Shown in pieces: positions 15,854 to 25,317 of a DNA stretch of 33,839 nt (positions within the stretch are counted from its first letter, which is position 1; every line of letters starts with the position of its first letter). The notes under the pieces are model-generated. The model was given only the letters and a program-made list of their open reading frames with translations, did no database searches and had not been told where the DNA came from. A program made the translations under genes and the position numbers. Origin of the DNA: Fibrobacter sp. (lineage in GTDB: Bacteria; Fibrobacterota; Fibrobacteria; Fibrobacterales; Fibrobacteraceae); the NCBI GenBank assembly GCA_012511955.1, contig JAAZFC010000057.1, positions 1 to 33,839 on the forward strand, written 5' to 3'.

Positions 15854-17083
15854 ATGCAATTATATTACATTGATTTCATGGAAACATATACTAGTTATAC
15901 TGCTGTTTTCTTCTGGATCTTGCTGTTTTTTTGCTTTTTCTACGCAATTATCGACATATTGCTTATGGTCGGTTTGTGGGTTTCCAAATATAAAAATCAA
16001 CGCAGCATAAGAAATTTTTATCGCACAGCAAACCATGTCCCCCCTTATTTTAGTGTATTAATCAGCGCTCGCAACGAAGAAGAAAACCTTGCACAATGCT
16101 TAGACAGCATTTTAAAACAAGACTACGAAGGCAAATGGGATATATGGGTAGCCGACGATCGTTCCACGGACTCCACCGTTAAAATATTAAAAGATTATTG
16201 CGATAAATATCCAGACAAAATCAACTTCATCGCTATTACTGAAACACCAGCGGGCCGCACGCCTAAAAAACACGCCCTCAGCGAACTTGCTGATAAAGCC
16301 TTAGGTAATATTTTTGTACTCACCGATGCCGATTGCATAGTCCCCCCCACTTGGCTGAGTTCATACATCCCCCATTTTCGCAAAGGGGTAGAATGGGTTT
16401 CAGGTTATTCTTATCTAATAAGCCCAGAAGCTAGCCCTGCTTTAGCTGGCATCCAAGCCTTAGATTTTATGTCCCATCGCACCATTGATGCTGCCGCAGT
16501 GGGTTTAATACACCCTATCACCGCCTGTGGTCAGAATTTAGCCTATCGCAAAAGAACCTTCAAAGATATTGGCGGTTTTGAAGGCATTTTTCACATTGTT
16601 AGCGGCGATGACGACTTATTGTTAAATAAATTAGTGAAAGTCCGTCCCTATGCTGTGGCTTACTGCACAGACCCCCAAAACCATGTGCAATCTCTAGGTA
16701 AATCCACTTGGCGCGAAGCTTGGGAACAACGCAAACGATGGGCATCCAAAACTCCTAACTACACCCTTTCCACCACAGTATTTTTATCCTTTATATTTTT
16801 ATTTTATCTATTAATATTCTTGAGTCTGCCCACGGCAGCTATTTTTAGTGTATTTTTAAAATCTCCACTACCTATTTTAGCAGCTGCTTTTGCTTTTTTA
16901 TGGAAAAGTTTATTTGACTTCTTAGTAATGCTAAATGGTTGGTGGATTTTTGGTTCACAAAATTTAAAAAAATGGTATATTCCTACGGCTTTAATACATA
17001 TCCCTCTAATAGTTTTAGCTGTTATTAGTGGTATAATGGGAAAATTCCATTGGAAAGACCAAAAAGTTAAACGAAAACAATAA
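15854..17083 (+). CDS. Membrane-anchored family 2 glycosyltransferase
   Basis: A 409-residue GT2 enzyme with an N-terminal membrane helix (about 15-42), a cytoplasmic GT-A domain and two or three C-terminal helices (about 305-395). Motifs follow the processive-type order: ADDRSTDST (100-108), TDADC (157-161), SGDDDLL (250-256) and QRKRW (292-296). It probably adds a sugar to a lipid or nascent polysaccharide; the product cannot be inferred. An alternative start is ATG at 15878 (residue 9). TATACT ends six bases before the first ATG and neither start has a ribosome site. topB follows after 20 bases. Confidence 0.8.
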   Translation: MQLYYIDFMETYTSYTAVFFWILLFFCFFYAIIDILLMVGLWVSKYKNQRSIRNFYRTANHVPPYFSVLISARNEEENLAQCLDSILKQDYEGKWDIWVADDRSTDSTVKILKDYCDKYPDKINFIAITETPAGRTPKKHALSELADKALGNIFVLTDADCIVPPTWLSSYIPHFRKGVEWVSGYSYLISPEASPALAGIQALDFMSHRTIDAAAVGLIHPITACGQNLAYRKRTFKDIGGFEGIFHIVSGDDDLLLNKLVKVRPYAVAYCTDPQNHVQSLGKSTWREAWEQRKRWASKTPNYTLSTTVFLSFIFLFYLLIFLSLPTAAIFSVFLKSPLPILAAAFAFLWKSLFDFLVMLNGWWIFGSQNLKKWYIPTALIHIPLIVLAVISGIMGKFHWKDQKVKRKQ

Positions 17084-17103
17084 TATTTTTATACTTAGTG
17101 CAA

Positions 17104-19608
17104 ATGTCAAAAACAAAAAATGTTAAAAACGAAAAAGAAATAGGCTACACTCTAGTCGTAGCAGAAAAACCTAGTGTTGCTAATGATTTAGCAAGAGTCT
17201 TAGGTGGTAAATTCACCAAAGAAAGAACCCATCTTATTAGCGATGAATACATTATTTCTTGGGCTATTGGGCATTTGGTTACCATTATGGAACCAGGCGA
17301 AATAGATGCAAGCTATAAGTCTTGGAGCATGGATAGCCTGCCTATAATTCCTGAAAACTTTCAGCTTAAGCCCATCACCAACACCAAAAGTCAACTAAAT
17401 GCTTTAGGACGCTTAATTCGCAAAAGAGATGTGCATACCATTATCAATGCCTGTGATGCTGGTCGCGAAGGTGAGCTTATTTTCCATTACATTTTAGAGC
17501 ATGAAAAAAGTAGAAGCATCGGCCAAAAAAAGATTTTGCGCCTATGGATGCAATCTATGACCACCGCAGCTATTAAAGAAGCTTTTGCCAATTTGCGCGA
17601 TCACGAAGAAATGCGCCACTTACGAGATGCGGCTCTAAGCCGTTCCGAAGCAGATTGGTTGGTGGGAATCAATAGTTCTAGGGGTTTTACCGCCTACAAT
17701 TCACGCCATGGCGGCTTTAGATTAACCCCCGCAGGCAGAGTACAAACCCCCACCCTGACCTTAATAGTAAAAAGAGAAGTTGAACGCAATGAATTTGTAC
17801 CCCAAGATTTCTGGGTGGTACACGCTTTATTTGAAGCGGGAGAAAGTCAGTGGGAATCTCGTTGGTTTAACCCTAAATTCAAAAAAGACCCCGATAATCC
17901 CCACGCCAATGCCTACAGAATTTGGGACGAAAAAACTGCCTCTGAAATAGCGGAAAAATGCCGCTTGCAAGATGCCACCGTGGAAGAAACTTCAAAGCCT
18001 TCCCAACAGCGGTGCCCGCCACTATACGATTTAACCAGCTTGCAGAGAGAAGCCAACAATAGATTTGGTTTTTCTGCCCGCACCACTCTGCAAATTGCCC
18101 AAAGTTTATACGAAAGACACAAACTTACTACATACCCTCGCACAGACTCAAAATTTTTGCCCGAAGATTATGTGGGGCGAGTATATAAGTTGTTGGGGAG
18201 CATTAGCGATGTCGGTTTAAGGCCTTTTGCTAAAAAAGTATTGGATCAAAAATGGGTAATTCCCCACAAAGGAATTTTCAATAATGCTAGAGTAACTGAT
18301 CACCATGCTATTATACCCACAGGAAACACTGCAAAAGCTTCTCTGAGCGAGGCTGAAGCTAAGGTATTCACCTTAATTCAACAACGCTTTATCGCCATAT
18401 TTTTCCCCCCTGCAAAATATCAGAACACCGTGCGTTTAGCCACAATAAAAAATGAAGTTTTCCGGGCTGAAGGAAAGGTATTGGTAGAGCCAGGTTGGCG
18501 AGAGGTTTATGGTAGTATTTCCAACGAAAAAGGCGCTTTAGCTCCTTATATTGAAGGAACTCCCACTCAAAACATTGAAATTAATGTGGAAAAGGACCAA
18601 ACCAAGCCCCCAGCACGCTATAGTGAAGCTTCACTACTATCCGTCATGGAAAGCGCTGGTAAATTAATAGATGATGATGAACTACGCGATGCCATGAAGG
18701 AAAGAGGTTTAGGCACTCCTGCCACTAGAGCTTCCATAATCGAAGGTCTAATCAGCGACAAATATCTATTGCGGGAGGCCAAAGAGCTAATTCCCACAGC
18801 TAAAGCCAATGACCTAGTCAGCATTAGTAGCGCAATGAAAGTTGAAGATTTGACTAGCCCTGAACTCACTGGAGAATGGGAGCACAAGTTGGGTTTAATT
18901 GCTAAAGGTGAATATACTCGCGAACAATTTATGGCTGAAATTGTAAAACTAACCCAAAAAATTGTGGATAGGATTAAAGGTTTTGACGAAAATTCTACTA
19001 AAATAGTAGCCGCTTTCAGCCCAATAAATGGCATAGAAGTTACGGAAACAGTTTCTGCCTATCAAAGTGCCGATGGTATTACCGTGCGCAAAGTTTTAGG
19101 TGGGCGCACTATGAGCCCCGACGAAGTGGCAACTTTGCTTAGAGAAAAAAGAATTGGGCCTCTTACAGGCTTTAGATCCAAACGAGGCAAAGAGTTTTCC
19201 GCAAGCATTATCATTAATGACAAAAGTCGAGTGGAATTTGAATTTGCAGACTCTTCAGGTGTTCCCGACGATTTTGATTTAAGCAAAAGCACGCCTTTGG
19301 GTTTAAGCCCTGTGGATAATAGTCCCGTACATGATATAGGTACAGCTTATGCTTCGGAGTCGTCTATGGAAGGTGATAAAAAAGGCCTACGCATAAATAA
19401 AATCATCCTAAATCAACATATTAGCCCCGAAAACATCAAAGCGATGCTAAATGGTGAAAGCACAGAGCTTTTAAAAGACTTTGTTTCCTCCAAAACTCGT
19501 CGTAAATTTGAAGCTAGGTTAAAATTATCTAAAACCGGAAAAATTTCCTTTGAATTCCCACCCAGAGTGGCTAAAAGGAGATTTAAGGCCAAAACAAAAA
19601 AGAAATAA
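17104..19608 (+). CDS. topB: DNA topoisomerase III
   Basis: A type IA topoisomerase of 834 residues for decatenation of DNA. The TOPRIM part has VVAEKPSVANDLARVL and DAGREGELIFHYI. The active tyrosine is in TTYPRTDS (about residue 344). ALSRSEADWLVG and TPAGRVQTPTL are type IA core motifs. The C-terminal 200 residues hold two repeats of the type found on TopB-like enzymes (ITVRKVLGGRTMSPDEV...GF.SK.G and INKIILNQHISPENIKAML...), ending in a basic tail. No zinc-finger cysteines are present, which separates it from TopA. ATG 17104 is chosen; a GTG six bases upstream is possible. No ribosome site is evident. Confidence 0.92.
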   Translation: MSKTKNVKNEKEIGYTLVVAEKPSVANDLARVLGGKFTKERTHLISDEYIISWAIGHLVTIMEPGEIDASYKSWSMDSLPIIPENFQLKPITNTKSQLNALGRLIRKRDVHTIINACDAGREGELIFHYILEHEKSRSIGQKKILRLWMQSMTTAAIKEAFANLRDHEEMRHLRDAALSRSEADWLVGINSSRGFTAYNSRHGGFRLTPAGRVQTPTLTLIVKREVERNEFVPQDFWVVHALFEAGESQWESRWFNPKFKKDPDNPHANAYRIWDEKTASEIAEKCRLQDATVEETSKPSQQRCPPLYDLTSLQREANNRFGFSARTTLQIAQSLYERHKLTTYPRTDSKFLPEDYVGRVYKLLGSISDVGLRPFAKKVLDQKWVIPHKGIFNNARVTDHHAIIPTGNTAKASLSEAEAKVFTLIQQRFIAIFFPPAKYQNTVRLATIKNEVFRAEGKVLVEPGWREVYGSISNEKGALAPYIEGTPTQNIEINVEKDQTKPPARYSEASLLSVMESAGKLIDDDELRDAMKERGLGTPATRASIIEGLISDKYLLREAKELIPTAKANDLVSISSAMKVEDLTSPELTGEWEHKLGLIAKGEYTREQFMAEIVKLTQKIVDRIKGFDENSTKIVAAFSPINGIEVTETVSAYQSADGITVRKVLGGRTMSPDEVATLLREKRIGPLTGFRSKRGKEFSASIIINDKSRVEFEFADSSGVPDDFDLSKSTPLGLSPVDNSPVHDIGTAYASESSMEGDKKGLRINKIILNQHISPENIKAMLNGESTELLKDFVSSKTRRKFEARLKLSKTGKISFEFPPRVAKRRFKAKTKKK

Positions 19609-19624
19609 AATGCTTATAAAACAA

Positions 19625-19657
19625 AAAGCCCCCTTTTACCAAGCAAAAGGGGGCTTT
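19625..19657. terminator. Bidirectional rho-independent terminator
   Basis: AAAGCCCCCTTTT pairs with AAAAGGGGGCTTT (13 pairs, seven-base loop). It serves topB on plus and rplT on minus; the T-tract is better on minus. Confidence 0.92.
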
Positions 19658-19672
19658 CTATATAAAAAGATA

Positions 19673-20026
19673 TTAAGCAGCTGCTTTAACTTTCTCAACT
19701 ACTGCAGAGAAAGCCACAGGATCACTCACTGCTAAATCAGCTAAAACTTTTCTATTTAAATTAATCTCAGATTTATTCAATAAGTGAATAAAAGTGGAAT
19801 AATTCAAACCATGCTCACGAACAGCGCCATTTAAGCGAGTAATCCAAAGGCGACGGAAATCACCTTTTTTATCGCGACGATGCTCATAAGCATACTGCCC
19901 TGCATGGGCAACCGCTTCGTAAGCTAGCTTTAGGTTGCTTTTACGCCGACCGTAATAACCTTTAGCTTGTTTTAAAACTTTTTTGCGGCGAGCCCGTGAG
20001 GCTACACTATTTTTTACGCGTGCCAT
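19673..20026 (-). CDS. rplT: Ribosomal protein L20
   Basis: A full-length L20 of 117 residues: [18 protein letters not shown] at the start and the [23 protein letters not shown] core. It is essential for early 50S assembly. In other bacteria L20 represses its own operon through a leader; no such structure was recognised in the 12 bases before it or before rpmI. Last gene of the thrS-infC-rpmI-rplT set, followed by a strong terminator. Confidence 0.98.
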   Translation of the reverse strand: MARVKNSVASRARRKKVLKQAKGYYGRRKSNLKLAYEAVAHAGQYAYEHRRDKKGDFRRLWITRLNGAVREHGLNYSTFIHLLNKSEINLNRKVLADLAVSDPVAFSAVVEKVKAAA

Positions 20027-20038
20027 AATAAACTCCTA

Positions 20039-20236
20039 TTAAGCAACCACAAGCATACGCTTGATTCTATAAGATTCAGTTTTCTTAATTAAACTCATTT
20101 TGCGCAAATTGCGTTTACGCTTTGTACTCTTCTTAGTTAAAATGTGGCGCATTCCCGCCCTTTTACATTTTACCAAGCCAGAAGCTGTAACGCGAAAGCG
20201 CTTTTTAGCACCACTATGGGTTTTCATCTTTGGCAT
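20039..20236 (-). CDS. rpmI: Ribosomal protein L35
   Basis: A 65-residue, very basic protein with the L35 start [19 protein letters not shown] and the [17 protein letters not shown] core. It lies 40 bases after infC and 12 before rplT. The upstream gap holds AAAGGAATGG as ribosome site and a short palindrome TTTGTACAAA, too small to call a regulator. Confidence 0.98.
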   Translation of the reverse strand: MPKMKTHSGAKKRFRVTASGLVKCKRAGMRHILTKKSTKRKRNLRKMSLIKKTESYRIKRMLVVA

Positions 20237-20276
20237 AATTCCATTCCTTTACAAATTTTGTACAAACTTAGATAAA

Positions 20277-20837
20277 TTATTTGTTTTTGGCACTCTTTTT
20301 GGGTCCAAAAACTAAGGAAAGAATATTTCCTTCTGGACGAGCATCAGATTCTAGCTCTCCAGCTTCTGCCAAATCAATTTTTGCTTGGTCTAACAAATGC
20401 TTACCAAAGTCCTGATGGGCCATTTCTCGACCGCGGAATTGCATAACAATTCGGACTTTTTGGCCTGACTCTAAAAAGCCTATGGCTTGTTTCATGCGAT
20501 AATTATAATCGTTTGATGCGGTTTTAGGGTGTAATTTAATCTCTTTAACTCTTACCACATGTTGTCTTTGGCGAGCTGCTCTTGCTTTTTTAGCTTGTTC
20601 AAACCTGTATTTACCGTAATCCATGATTCGGCAAACTGGCGGTTTTGCATTAGGAGAAACCTCAACTAAATCCAGGCGAACATCCCGTGCCATCTCCAAA
20701 GCCCGGCGTGTTTCTACCACCCCGATTTGAGCACCGTCTTCACCAATTAGGCGAACCTCGGGCACTCGAATCATTTCATTAGTTCTAGTGCCATCTGAGT
20801 TACGGTTGCGTATGGGTCTTCCTCTTCTATTATTCAT
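20277..20837 (-). CDS. infC: Translation initiation factor IF-3
   Basis: A 186-residue IF3 with both domains: the N-domain begins at RTNEMIRVPEVRLIGEDG, and the C-domain has KEIKLHPKTASNDYNYRMKQA and VRIVMQFRGREMAHQDFG. A basic, arginine-rich extension of about 18 residues precedes the N-domain. It starts at ATG with GGAGG upstream, not at the AUU/rare codon used for autoregulation in enterobacteria, so that control loop is unlikely. A lysine-rich tail (KKSAKNK) closes it. Confidence 0.97.
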   Translation of the reverse strand: MNNRRGRPIRNRNSDGTRTNEMIRVPEVRLIGEDGAQIGVVETRRALEMARDVRLDLVEVSPNAKPPVCRIMDYGKYRFEQAKKARAARQRQHVVRVKEIKLHPKTASNDYNYRMKQAIGFLESGQKVRIVMQFRGREMAHQDFGKHLLDQAKIDLAEAGELESDARPEGNILSLVFGPKKSAKNK

Positions 20838-20866
20838 GTATAAGCGAACCTCCGGTTGATTCTTGT

Positions 20867-22792
20867 TTATGGTTTATTTATAAATGTAAGCTTTTTCACA
20901 AATTCTTCCAAGTTTTGTATTCCTAAGTCTCCCTCATGTCTTTTTCTCACGGAAACTGTTGAGCTCTGCAACTCTTTTTCACCTACTACCAATAAGTAAG
21001 GAATTTTTGCATGCTCGCCTTGGCGAATTTTGTAACCTACTTTTTCGTTGGAGTCATCAATTTCTACCCTAATTCCATGGTTTCTAAACTCTTGCGCCAC
21101 TTTTTCAGCGTATTCCACAAACTTTTCAGAAACAGGAATCAATCGAGCCTGCACAGGGGCAAGCCATAAAGGGAAATCTCCAGCATACTGTTCTATCAAT
21201 ATACCTAAAAATCTTTCAATGGAGCCTAAAACCGCACGATGCAGCATAACTGGGTGGTGTCTTTGGTTGTCTTGGCCTACATAAGTAGCTCCCAAGAGCT
21301 CTGGCATACTGAAATCCACTTGGATAGTTCCACATTGCCAATCGCGCCCCAAACAGTCTTTAAGTACAAATTCTAATTTCGGGCCATAAAAAGCCCCTTC
21401 TCCGGGATTAAGTTCTGTTTCAACCCCCGCCGCCGCAGTAGCTTCACGCAGAGCTTCTTCAGCTTTGTCCCATATTTCATCGGATCCCACGCGAACTTCC
21501 GGGCGGGTAGCAAACTTTACCACGGAAATTTCAAAGCCAAAATCGGCGTAAATATCTTTAACTAACTGGCAAAACTCTTTTACTTCGTCGGCGATTTGCT
21601 CTTCGGTGCAAAAAATATGCGCATCATCTTGTACAAATCCCCGCACCCGCATCAATCCATGCATGGTACCCGCCAACTCATTGCGGTGGCATTTCCCAAA
21701 TTCTGCCATGCGCAAGGGCAAATCACGCCAACTTTTGAGTCCCTGATTAAATATTTCCACATGACAAGGACAATTCATGGGTTTTACGGCCATTTCTTTG
21801 CCTTCGGACTTGGAAGTAAACATCATATCTTGATATTTCTCCCAATGTCCAGACTTTTCCCACAAAGTTTTTTCCACCAATTCGGGAGTGATAACTTCTT
21901 GGTAGCCCCGGGCAGAAATCACTTTACGCACATGACTGCGCAGAGCATTGTACAAAAACGCTCCCTTGGGATGCCAAAATATTTGCCCTGGAGAATGGTC
22001 TTCGATATGAAACAAGTCTAAATCTTTGGCCAAACGGCGATGGTCACGTTTTTTAGCCTCTTCTAAGAAGTTCAAATGTGCTTTCAAACCCTTTTTATCG
22101 GCAAAACATGTGCCATAAATGCGGGTTAGTTGGTCGGATTTTTGATCGCCGTGCCAATAGGCCCCCGCCACGCTTAATATCTTAAAAGCTTTTAAATGCC
22201 CAGTGCTGGGAACATGAGGGCCGGCACACAAATCCTCCCAGTTTTCTCCCACCTTACCGGTGGCATAAAACGAAAGCACTGTATCGCCGCGTTCTAAGGC
22301 TCTCTCTGCGTTGTCTTTTTTGTATTTATCGCCTTCAGTGCGTTTTAAGCCTTCTTCGGCATCGGCTTCGTAGCGGGTAAAAGGGCGATCTTCTTTGATG
22401 ATTTCTTTCATGCGCTTTTCAATAGCTGCAAAATCATCATCACTAATAGGCTTAGGCGTGGCTAAATCATAGTAAAAGCCATCTTCGATGGGAGGTCCAT
22501 AAGCCAATCTAGTTCCAGGGAAAAGATCGCAAACCGCTTCTGCCAACAGATGAGCACAAGAATGACGCAACACATAAAGAGCATCGGGGTCCTCATTGCT
22601 AGGCGTAATAATGCGGAAATCTCCACCTTCGGTCAAAGGTGCATTGAGATCCAAAATATCATCATTAAGCTTAACAGCTAATGCGCGACGCGCCAAACCT
22701 TGGGCGATGCCTTGGGCTATTTCTAAACCTGTAATACCAAAATCCACCGACTTGGTGGTACCATCGGGTAAAATCAACTGAATTTGTGACAT
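20867..22792 (-). CDS. thrS: Threonyl-tRNA synthetase
   Basis: Charges tRNA-Thr. It has 641 residues in the usual order: TGS domain (LILPDGTTKSVDFG), editing domain with HSCAHLLAEAV and YYDLATPKPIS, class II core with zinc ligands in MNCPCHVEIF, DDAHIF and MLHRAVLGSIERF, and the anticodon domain from WLAPVQARLIPVSEK. The ATG at 22792 with GAGGTAATA just upstream is the true start; the longer frame reads through the tRNA gene. The 44-base gap to tRNA-Val holds a small hairpin (GTCGC/GCGAC). Probably co-transcribed with that tRNA. Confidence 0.97.
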   Translation of the reverse strand: MSQIQLILPDGTTKSVDFGITGLEIAQGIAQGLARRALAVKLNDDILDLNAPLTEGGDFRIITPSNEDPDALYVLRHSCAHLLAEAVCDLFPGTRLAYGPPIEDGFYYDLATPKPISDDDFAAIEKRMKEIIKEDRPFTRYEADAEEGLKRTEGDKYKKDNAERALERGDTVLSFYATGKVGENWEDLCAGPHVPSTGHLKAFKILSVAGAYWHGDQKSDQLTRIYGTCFADKKGLKAHLNFLEEAKKRDHRRLAKDLDLFHIEDHSPGQIFWHPKGAFLYNALRSHVRKVISARGYQEVITPELVEKTLWEKSGHWEKYQDMMFTSKSEGKEMAVKPMNCPCHVEIFNQGLKSWRDLPLRMAEFGKCHRNELAGTMHGLMRVRGFVQDDAHIFCTEEQIADEVKEFCQLVKDIYADFGFEISVVKFATRPEVRVGSDEIWDKAEEALREATAAAGVETELNPGEGAFYGPKLEFVLKDCLGRDWQCGTIQVDFSMPELLGATYVGQDNQRHHPVMLHRAVLGSIERFLGILIEQYAGDFPLWLAPVQARLIPVSEKFVEYAEKVAQEFRNHGIRVEIDDSNEKVGYKIRQGEHAKIPYLLVVGEKELQSSTVSVRKRHEGDLGIQNLEEFVKKLTFINKP

Positions 22793-22836
22793 TATTACCT
22801 CGGTGTCGCCTACGAATGCGACGGGTTCCAAGAAAA

Positions 22837-22910
22837 TGGACGATACTGGATTCGAACCAGTGACCCCTACCATGTCAAGGTAGTGCTCTAACCAACTGAG
22901 CTAACCGTCC
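22837..22910 (-). tRNA. tRNA-Val (anticodon GAC)
   Basis: A 74-base cloverleaf on minus. The acceptor arm GGACGGT/ATCGTCC pairs fully with one G-U. The D arm is GCTC/GAGC, the anticodon stem CTACC/GGTAG encloses TTGACAT (anticodon GAC), and the T arm ACTGG-TTCGAAT-CCAGT is standard. Discriminator A; the 3' CCA is not encoded. It lies 44 bases before thrS. Confidence 0.97.
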
Positions 22911-22922
22911 GGTTAAAACCCA

Positions 22923-22951
22923 AATATAGAACAGCCAAGCCAACTAGTCAA
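22923..22951 (-). promoter_or_regulatory. Sigma-70 type promoter of tRNA-Val-thrS-infC-rpmI-rplT
   Basis: On minus, TTGACT (22946-22951), 17 bases, TATATT (22923-22928). It ends 12 bases before the mature tRNA 5' end, and no other promoter is evident before thrS. Confidence 0.8.
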
Positions 22952-23022
22952 ATAGAACAGATAAAAGCCCCCCTTTAAACTCAAGCTAAAAAAAGCTATA
23001 TTAGAACACGCATTCCAAAACC

Positions 23023-24042
23023 ATGAATAGAACTATGATAACTAAAACTGCTGACAGAGCTTTAAAAAGCAAGGTCTTTTTGAGAAAAGCCATGAATTTG
23101 CCTGCCAAGTTGCAAAAACAAATGGTGATTTCCTTTCCAATCACCATGTTATTGGGTTTTTTATTTGGCCATTATTTTAACGCCGAAGCCCTAAGTGGCA
23201 TTATTTTGCCCATGACTTTCCTGATGGTTTATCCCAACATGGTGGGCTTAGATTTTAAGAGGCTTTTATCCCCTGGAGACTCCAAACTACAAGTTATAAC
23301 CCAAGCTTTTAACTTTTTAGTTTATCCCCTAATAGCTTATGGTTTGGGATTGATATTTTTTGCCAACTCGCCAATTTTGCGACTTGGTTTATTTATGACT
23401 TCACTCTTCCCCACCAGCGGCATGACCATCGCCTGGGTGAACATGGTAAAAGGAAACCTGCCCAGCGCAGTGAAAATGACGGTGATAGGACTTTTAACAG
23501 GATCTTTGCTCGCCCCTTTTTATATGCAGTTTGCCTTTGGAAAATCCATTGATCTTCCCATGGGAAAAACCATTAGCCAAATAGCTTTGGTGGTCTTTTT
23601 GCCTATGATGGCAGGTTTAGCCACACAAAAAATTCTTATCGCTAAAAATGGAGTGCAAAAGTTTAATCAAAAAATCAAGCCCAAAATAGCCCCCTGGAGT
23701 ACTATGGGGGTTTTAGGGGTGCAATTTGCTGCTATGGCTCTCAAAGCTGATGATTTGACTGCAAAACCTCACCTTTTGCTTTATTTGGGCATTCCCATAT
23801 TGACTTTTTACTTTTTAAACTTCGCTATTTCCACCCTAGTTTCACGGTTTTTCAAAGAGCGCTCCGACGGCATGGCTTTTATATACGGAAGTGCCCTACG
23901 CAATCTGCCCATTGCTCTAGCCATTGCCATGGCTGTCTTAGGATGCGATGGAGCCGAAGTTACCATTTTAATCTCCCTAGGCTTTATAATTCAAGCTCAA
24001 ATGGCCGCTTGGCATGTGAAATGGATGAAAAAGTCACGCTAA
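23023..24042 (+). CDS. BASS/ACR3-type membrane transporter
   Basis: A 339-residue membrane protein with about nine or ten hydrophobic spans after a basic N-terminus of some 30 residues. It resembles the bile acid:sodium symporter (SBF) and arsenite ACR3 group: LPMTFLMVYPNMVGLDF early, FPTSGMTIAWVNMVKGN in the centre, and ALRNLPIALAIAMAV late, a crossover-type helix of the fold. No ars genes are nearby, so arsenite transport is not supported. Substrate unknown. A TATATT at 22997-23002 may be its -10. There is no ribosome site before the ATG; Met5 is an alternative start. Confidence 0.75.
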   Translation: MNRTMITKTADRALKSKVFLRKAMNLPAKLQKQMVISFPITMLLGFLFGHYFNAEALSGIILPMTFLMVYPNMVGLDFKRLLSPGDSKLQVITQAFNFLVYPLIAYGLGLIFFANSPILRLGLFMTSLFPTSGMTIAWVNMVKGNLPSAVKMTVIGLLTGSLLAPFYMQFAFGKSIDLPMGKTISQIALVVFLPMMAGLATQKILIAKNGVQKFNQKIKPKIAPWSTMGVLGVQFAAMALKADDLTAKPHLLLYLGIPILTFYFLNFAISTLVSRFFKERSDGMAFIYGSALRNLPIALAIAMAVLGCDGAEVTILISLGFIIQAQMAAWHVKWMKKSR

Positions 24043-24060
24043 AATTTGTATATTGAAACC

Positions 24061-25317
24061 ATGACTGCACAAGAACTCAACTCCGATTTTTTAAAATTTT
24101 TAGATGAAAGCCATAGTCCATATCATCTGGTGGAACAATGCGAATTTGCCCTACGCATGCGAGAATTTGAAGAATTAAAGGAAGCTGATCTTTGGAATTT
24201 GATCCCAGGACACAGTTATTATGTCAGTCGTAACCAGAGTAGCACTTTTGCGTTTCGCATTCCCCATGGTGTATCAGATAGTAGCAGTTGGAGGCTAATT
24301 GCAGCCCATACCGACTCTCCTACGCTAAAAATCAAAGCAATTCCCACCAACGGAAAGCTAAGTTTAAATGTAGAGCCTTATGGTTCTCCTATTTTAGAAT
24401 CTTGGTTAGATCGCTCTCTACGGGTAGCAGGTATTGTGTATTACCAATTGGAAAACGAAGACGATATTTTATATCAAACCATAGAGCTTCCTTTTACAGT
24501 GCGCATTCCCCGTTTAGCCATTCATTTGACCAAAGACGATGACAGTTTAAATCCTCAAAATCATTTAAAAGCTATGTGGACGGGCGATTCCCAAGCCGAT
24601 TTCATAGCAGAAATATACGCTTTGTTGCCAGATCAGGCGAAGATATTAAACTTCGACTTTGAACTTAGCGTCCAAGAAAACGCTGTGCTCTGGGGATCCC
24701 AACAAGAATACATCGCCGCAGCAAAAATCGATAATCTCGCTATGGTACACGCTGCCTTGCATGCACTCAAACACAGTCCCAACCACCAAGAACATTTTAC
24801 TGGAGCGGTTTTTTTTCATAACGAAGAGATCGGTTCTCTTTCGCAAAATGGGGCAGCATCGCAATTTTTACCCAGCATTTTAAAACGCATTGCAGCTAAT
24901 TTCGAATACACTGAAGACGACTATTTTGCTCAAATCGCCCAATCTTTTTTAATTTCTGCGGATATGGCCCACGGGGTACACCCCAATTACCCTGAACGCC
25001 ATGACGAAGACCATCGCCCCTTACTCAACCAAGGTCCAGTGCTTAAAACCAATGCCAACGGTCGTTATGCCACCACCGCCGCCAGCGCTGCTCAATGGAT
25101 GGCACTATGCGAAAAAGCCCAAGTGAAATCTCAGGTTATAAGCTCCCGCAACGATATGCGCACCGGCTCCACTGTAGGGCCAACTTTAGCAGCGCTAACA
25201 GGTATAAATACCGTAGATGTGGGCAACCCTATGTTGTCTATGCACTCCATCAGTGAATGCGCAGGCATAAAAGACCATCGAAAAATCGTAAAAATCTTTA
25301 AAAGCTATTTCACATAA
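24061..25317 (+). CDS. M18 family aminopeptidase
   Basis: A cytosolic di-metal aminopeptidase of 418 residues (aspartyl aminopeptidase/ApeB group), acting on N-terminal acidic or neutral residues of peptides. Metal and catalytic residues are in place: His83 and Asp85 (AAHTDSP), Asp224 (KIDNLAM), Glu255-Glu256 (FHNEEIGS), Asp301 (SADMAHGVHPNYPE) and His395 (MHSISE). The ATG at 24061 fits the family N-terminus (LNSDFLKFLDESHSPYHLV). A TTG at 24046 would add five residues. TATATT ends six bases before the ATG and no ribosome site is seen. It follows the transporter by 18 bases. Confidence 0.9.
   Translation: MTAQELNSDFLKFLDESHSPYHLVEQCEFALRMREFEELKEADLWNLIPGHSYYVSRNQSSTFAFRIPHGVSDSSSWRLIAAHTDSPTLKIKAIPTNGKLSLNVEPYGSPILESWLDRSLRVAGIVYYQLENEDDILYQTIELPFTVRIPRLAIHLTKDDDSLNPQNHLKAMWTGDSQADFIAEIYALLPDQAKILNFDFELSVQENAVLWGSQQEYIAAAKIDNLAMVHAALHALKHSPNHQEHFTGAVFFHNEEIGSLSQNGAASQFLPSILKRIAANFEYTEDDYFAQIAQSFLISADMAHGVHPNYPERHDEDHRPLLNQGPVLKTNANGRYATTAASAAQWMALCEKAQVKSQVISSRNDMRTGSTVGPTLAALTGINTVDVGNPMLSMHSISECAGIKDHRKIVKIFKSYFT

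Noticed and set aside
20237-20276. Possible L20 autoregulatory leader before rpmI
   Set aside because: Only a ten-base palindrome is present in a 40-base gap; none of the pseudoknot or long stem of known leaders.
22793-22873. Upstream extension of thrS by 27 residues starting at 22873
   Set aside because: The extra part reads through tRNA-Val and its spacer; the ATG at 22792 has a good ribosome site and fits the TGS domain start.
22961-23000. C-run and AGC-A-run-GCT stretch before the transporter as terminator
   Set aside because: The C-run has no pairing partner, and the AGC/GCT stem has only three or four pairs.
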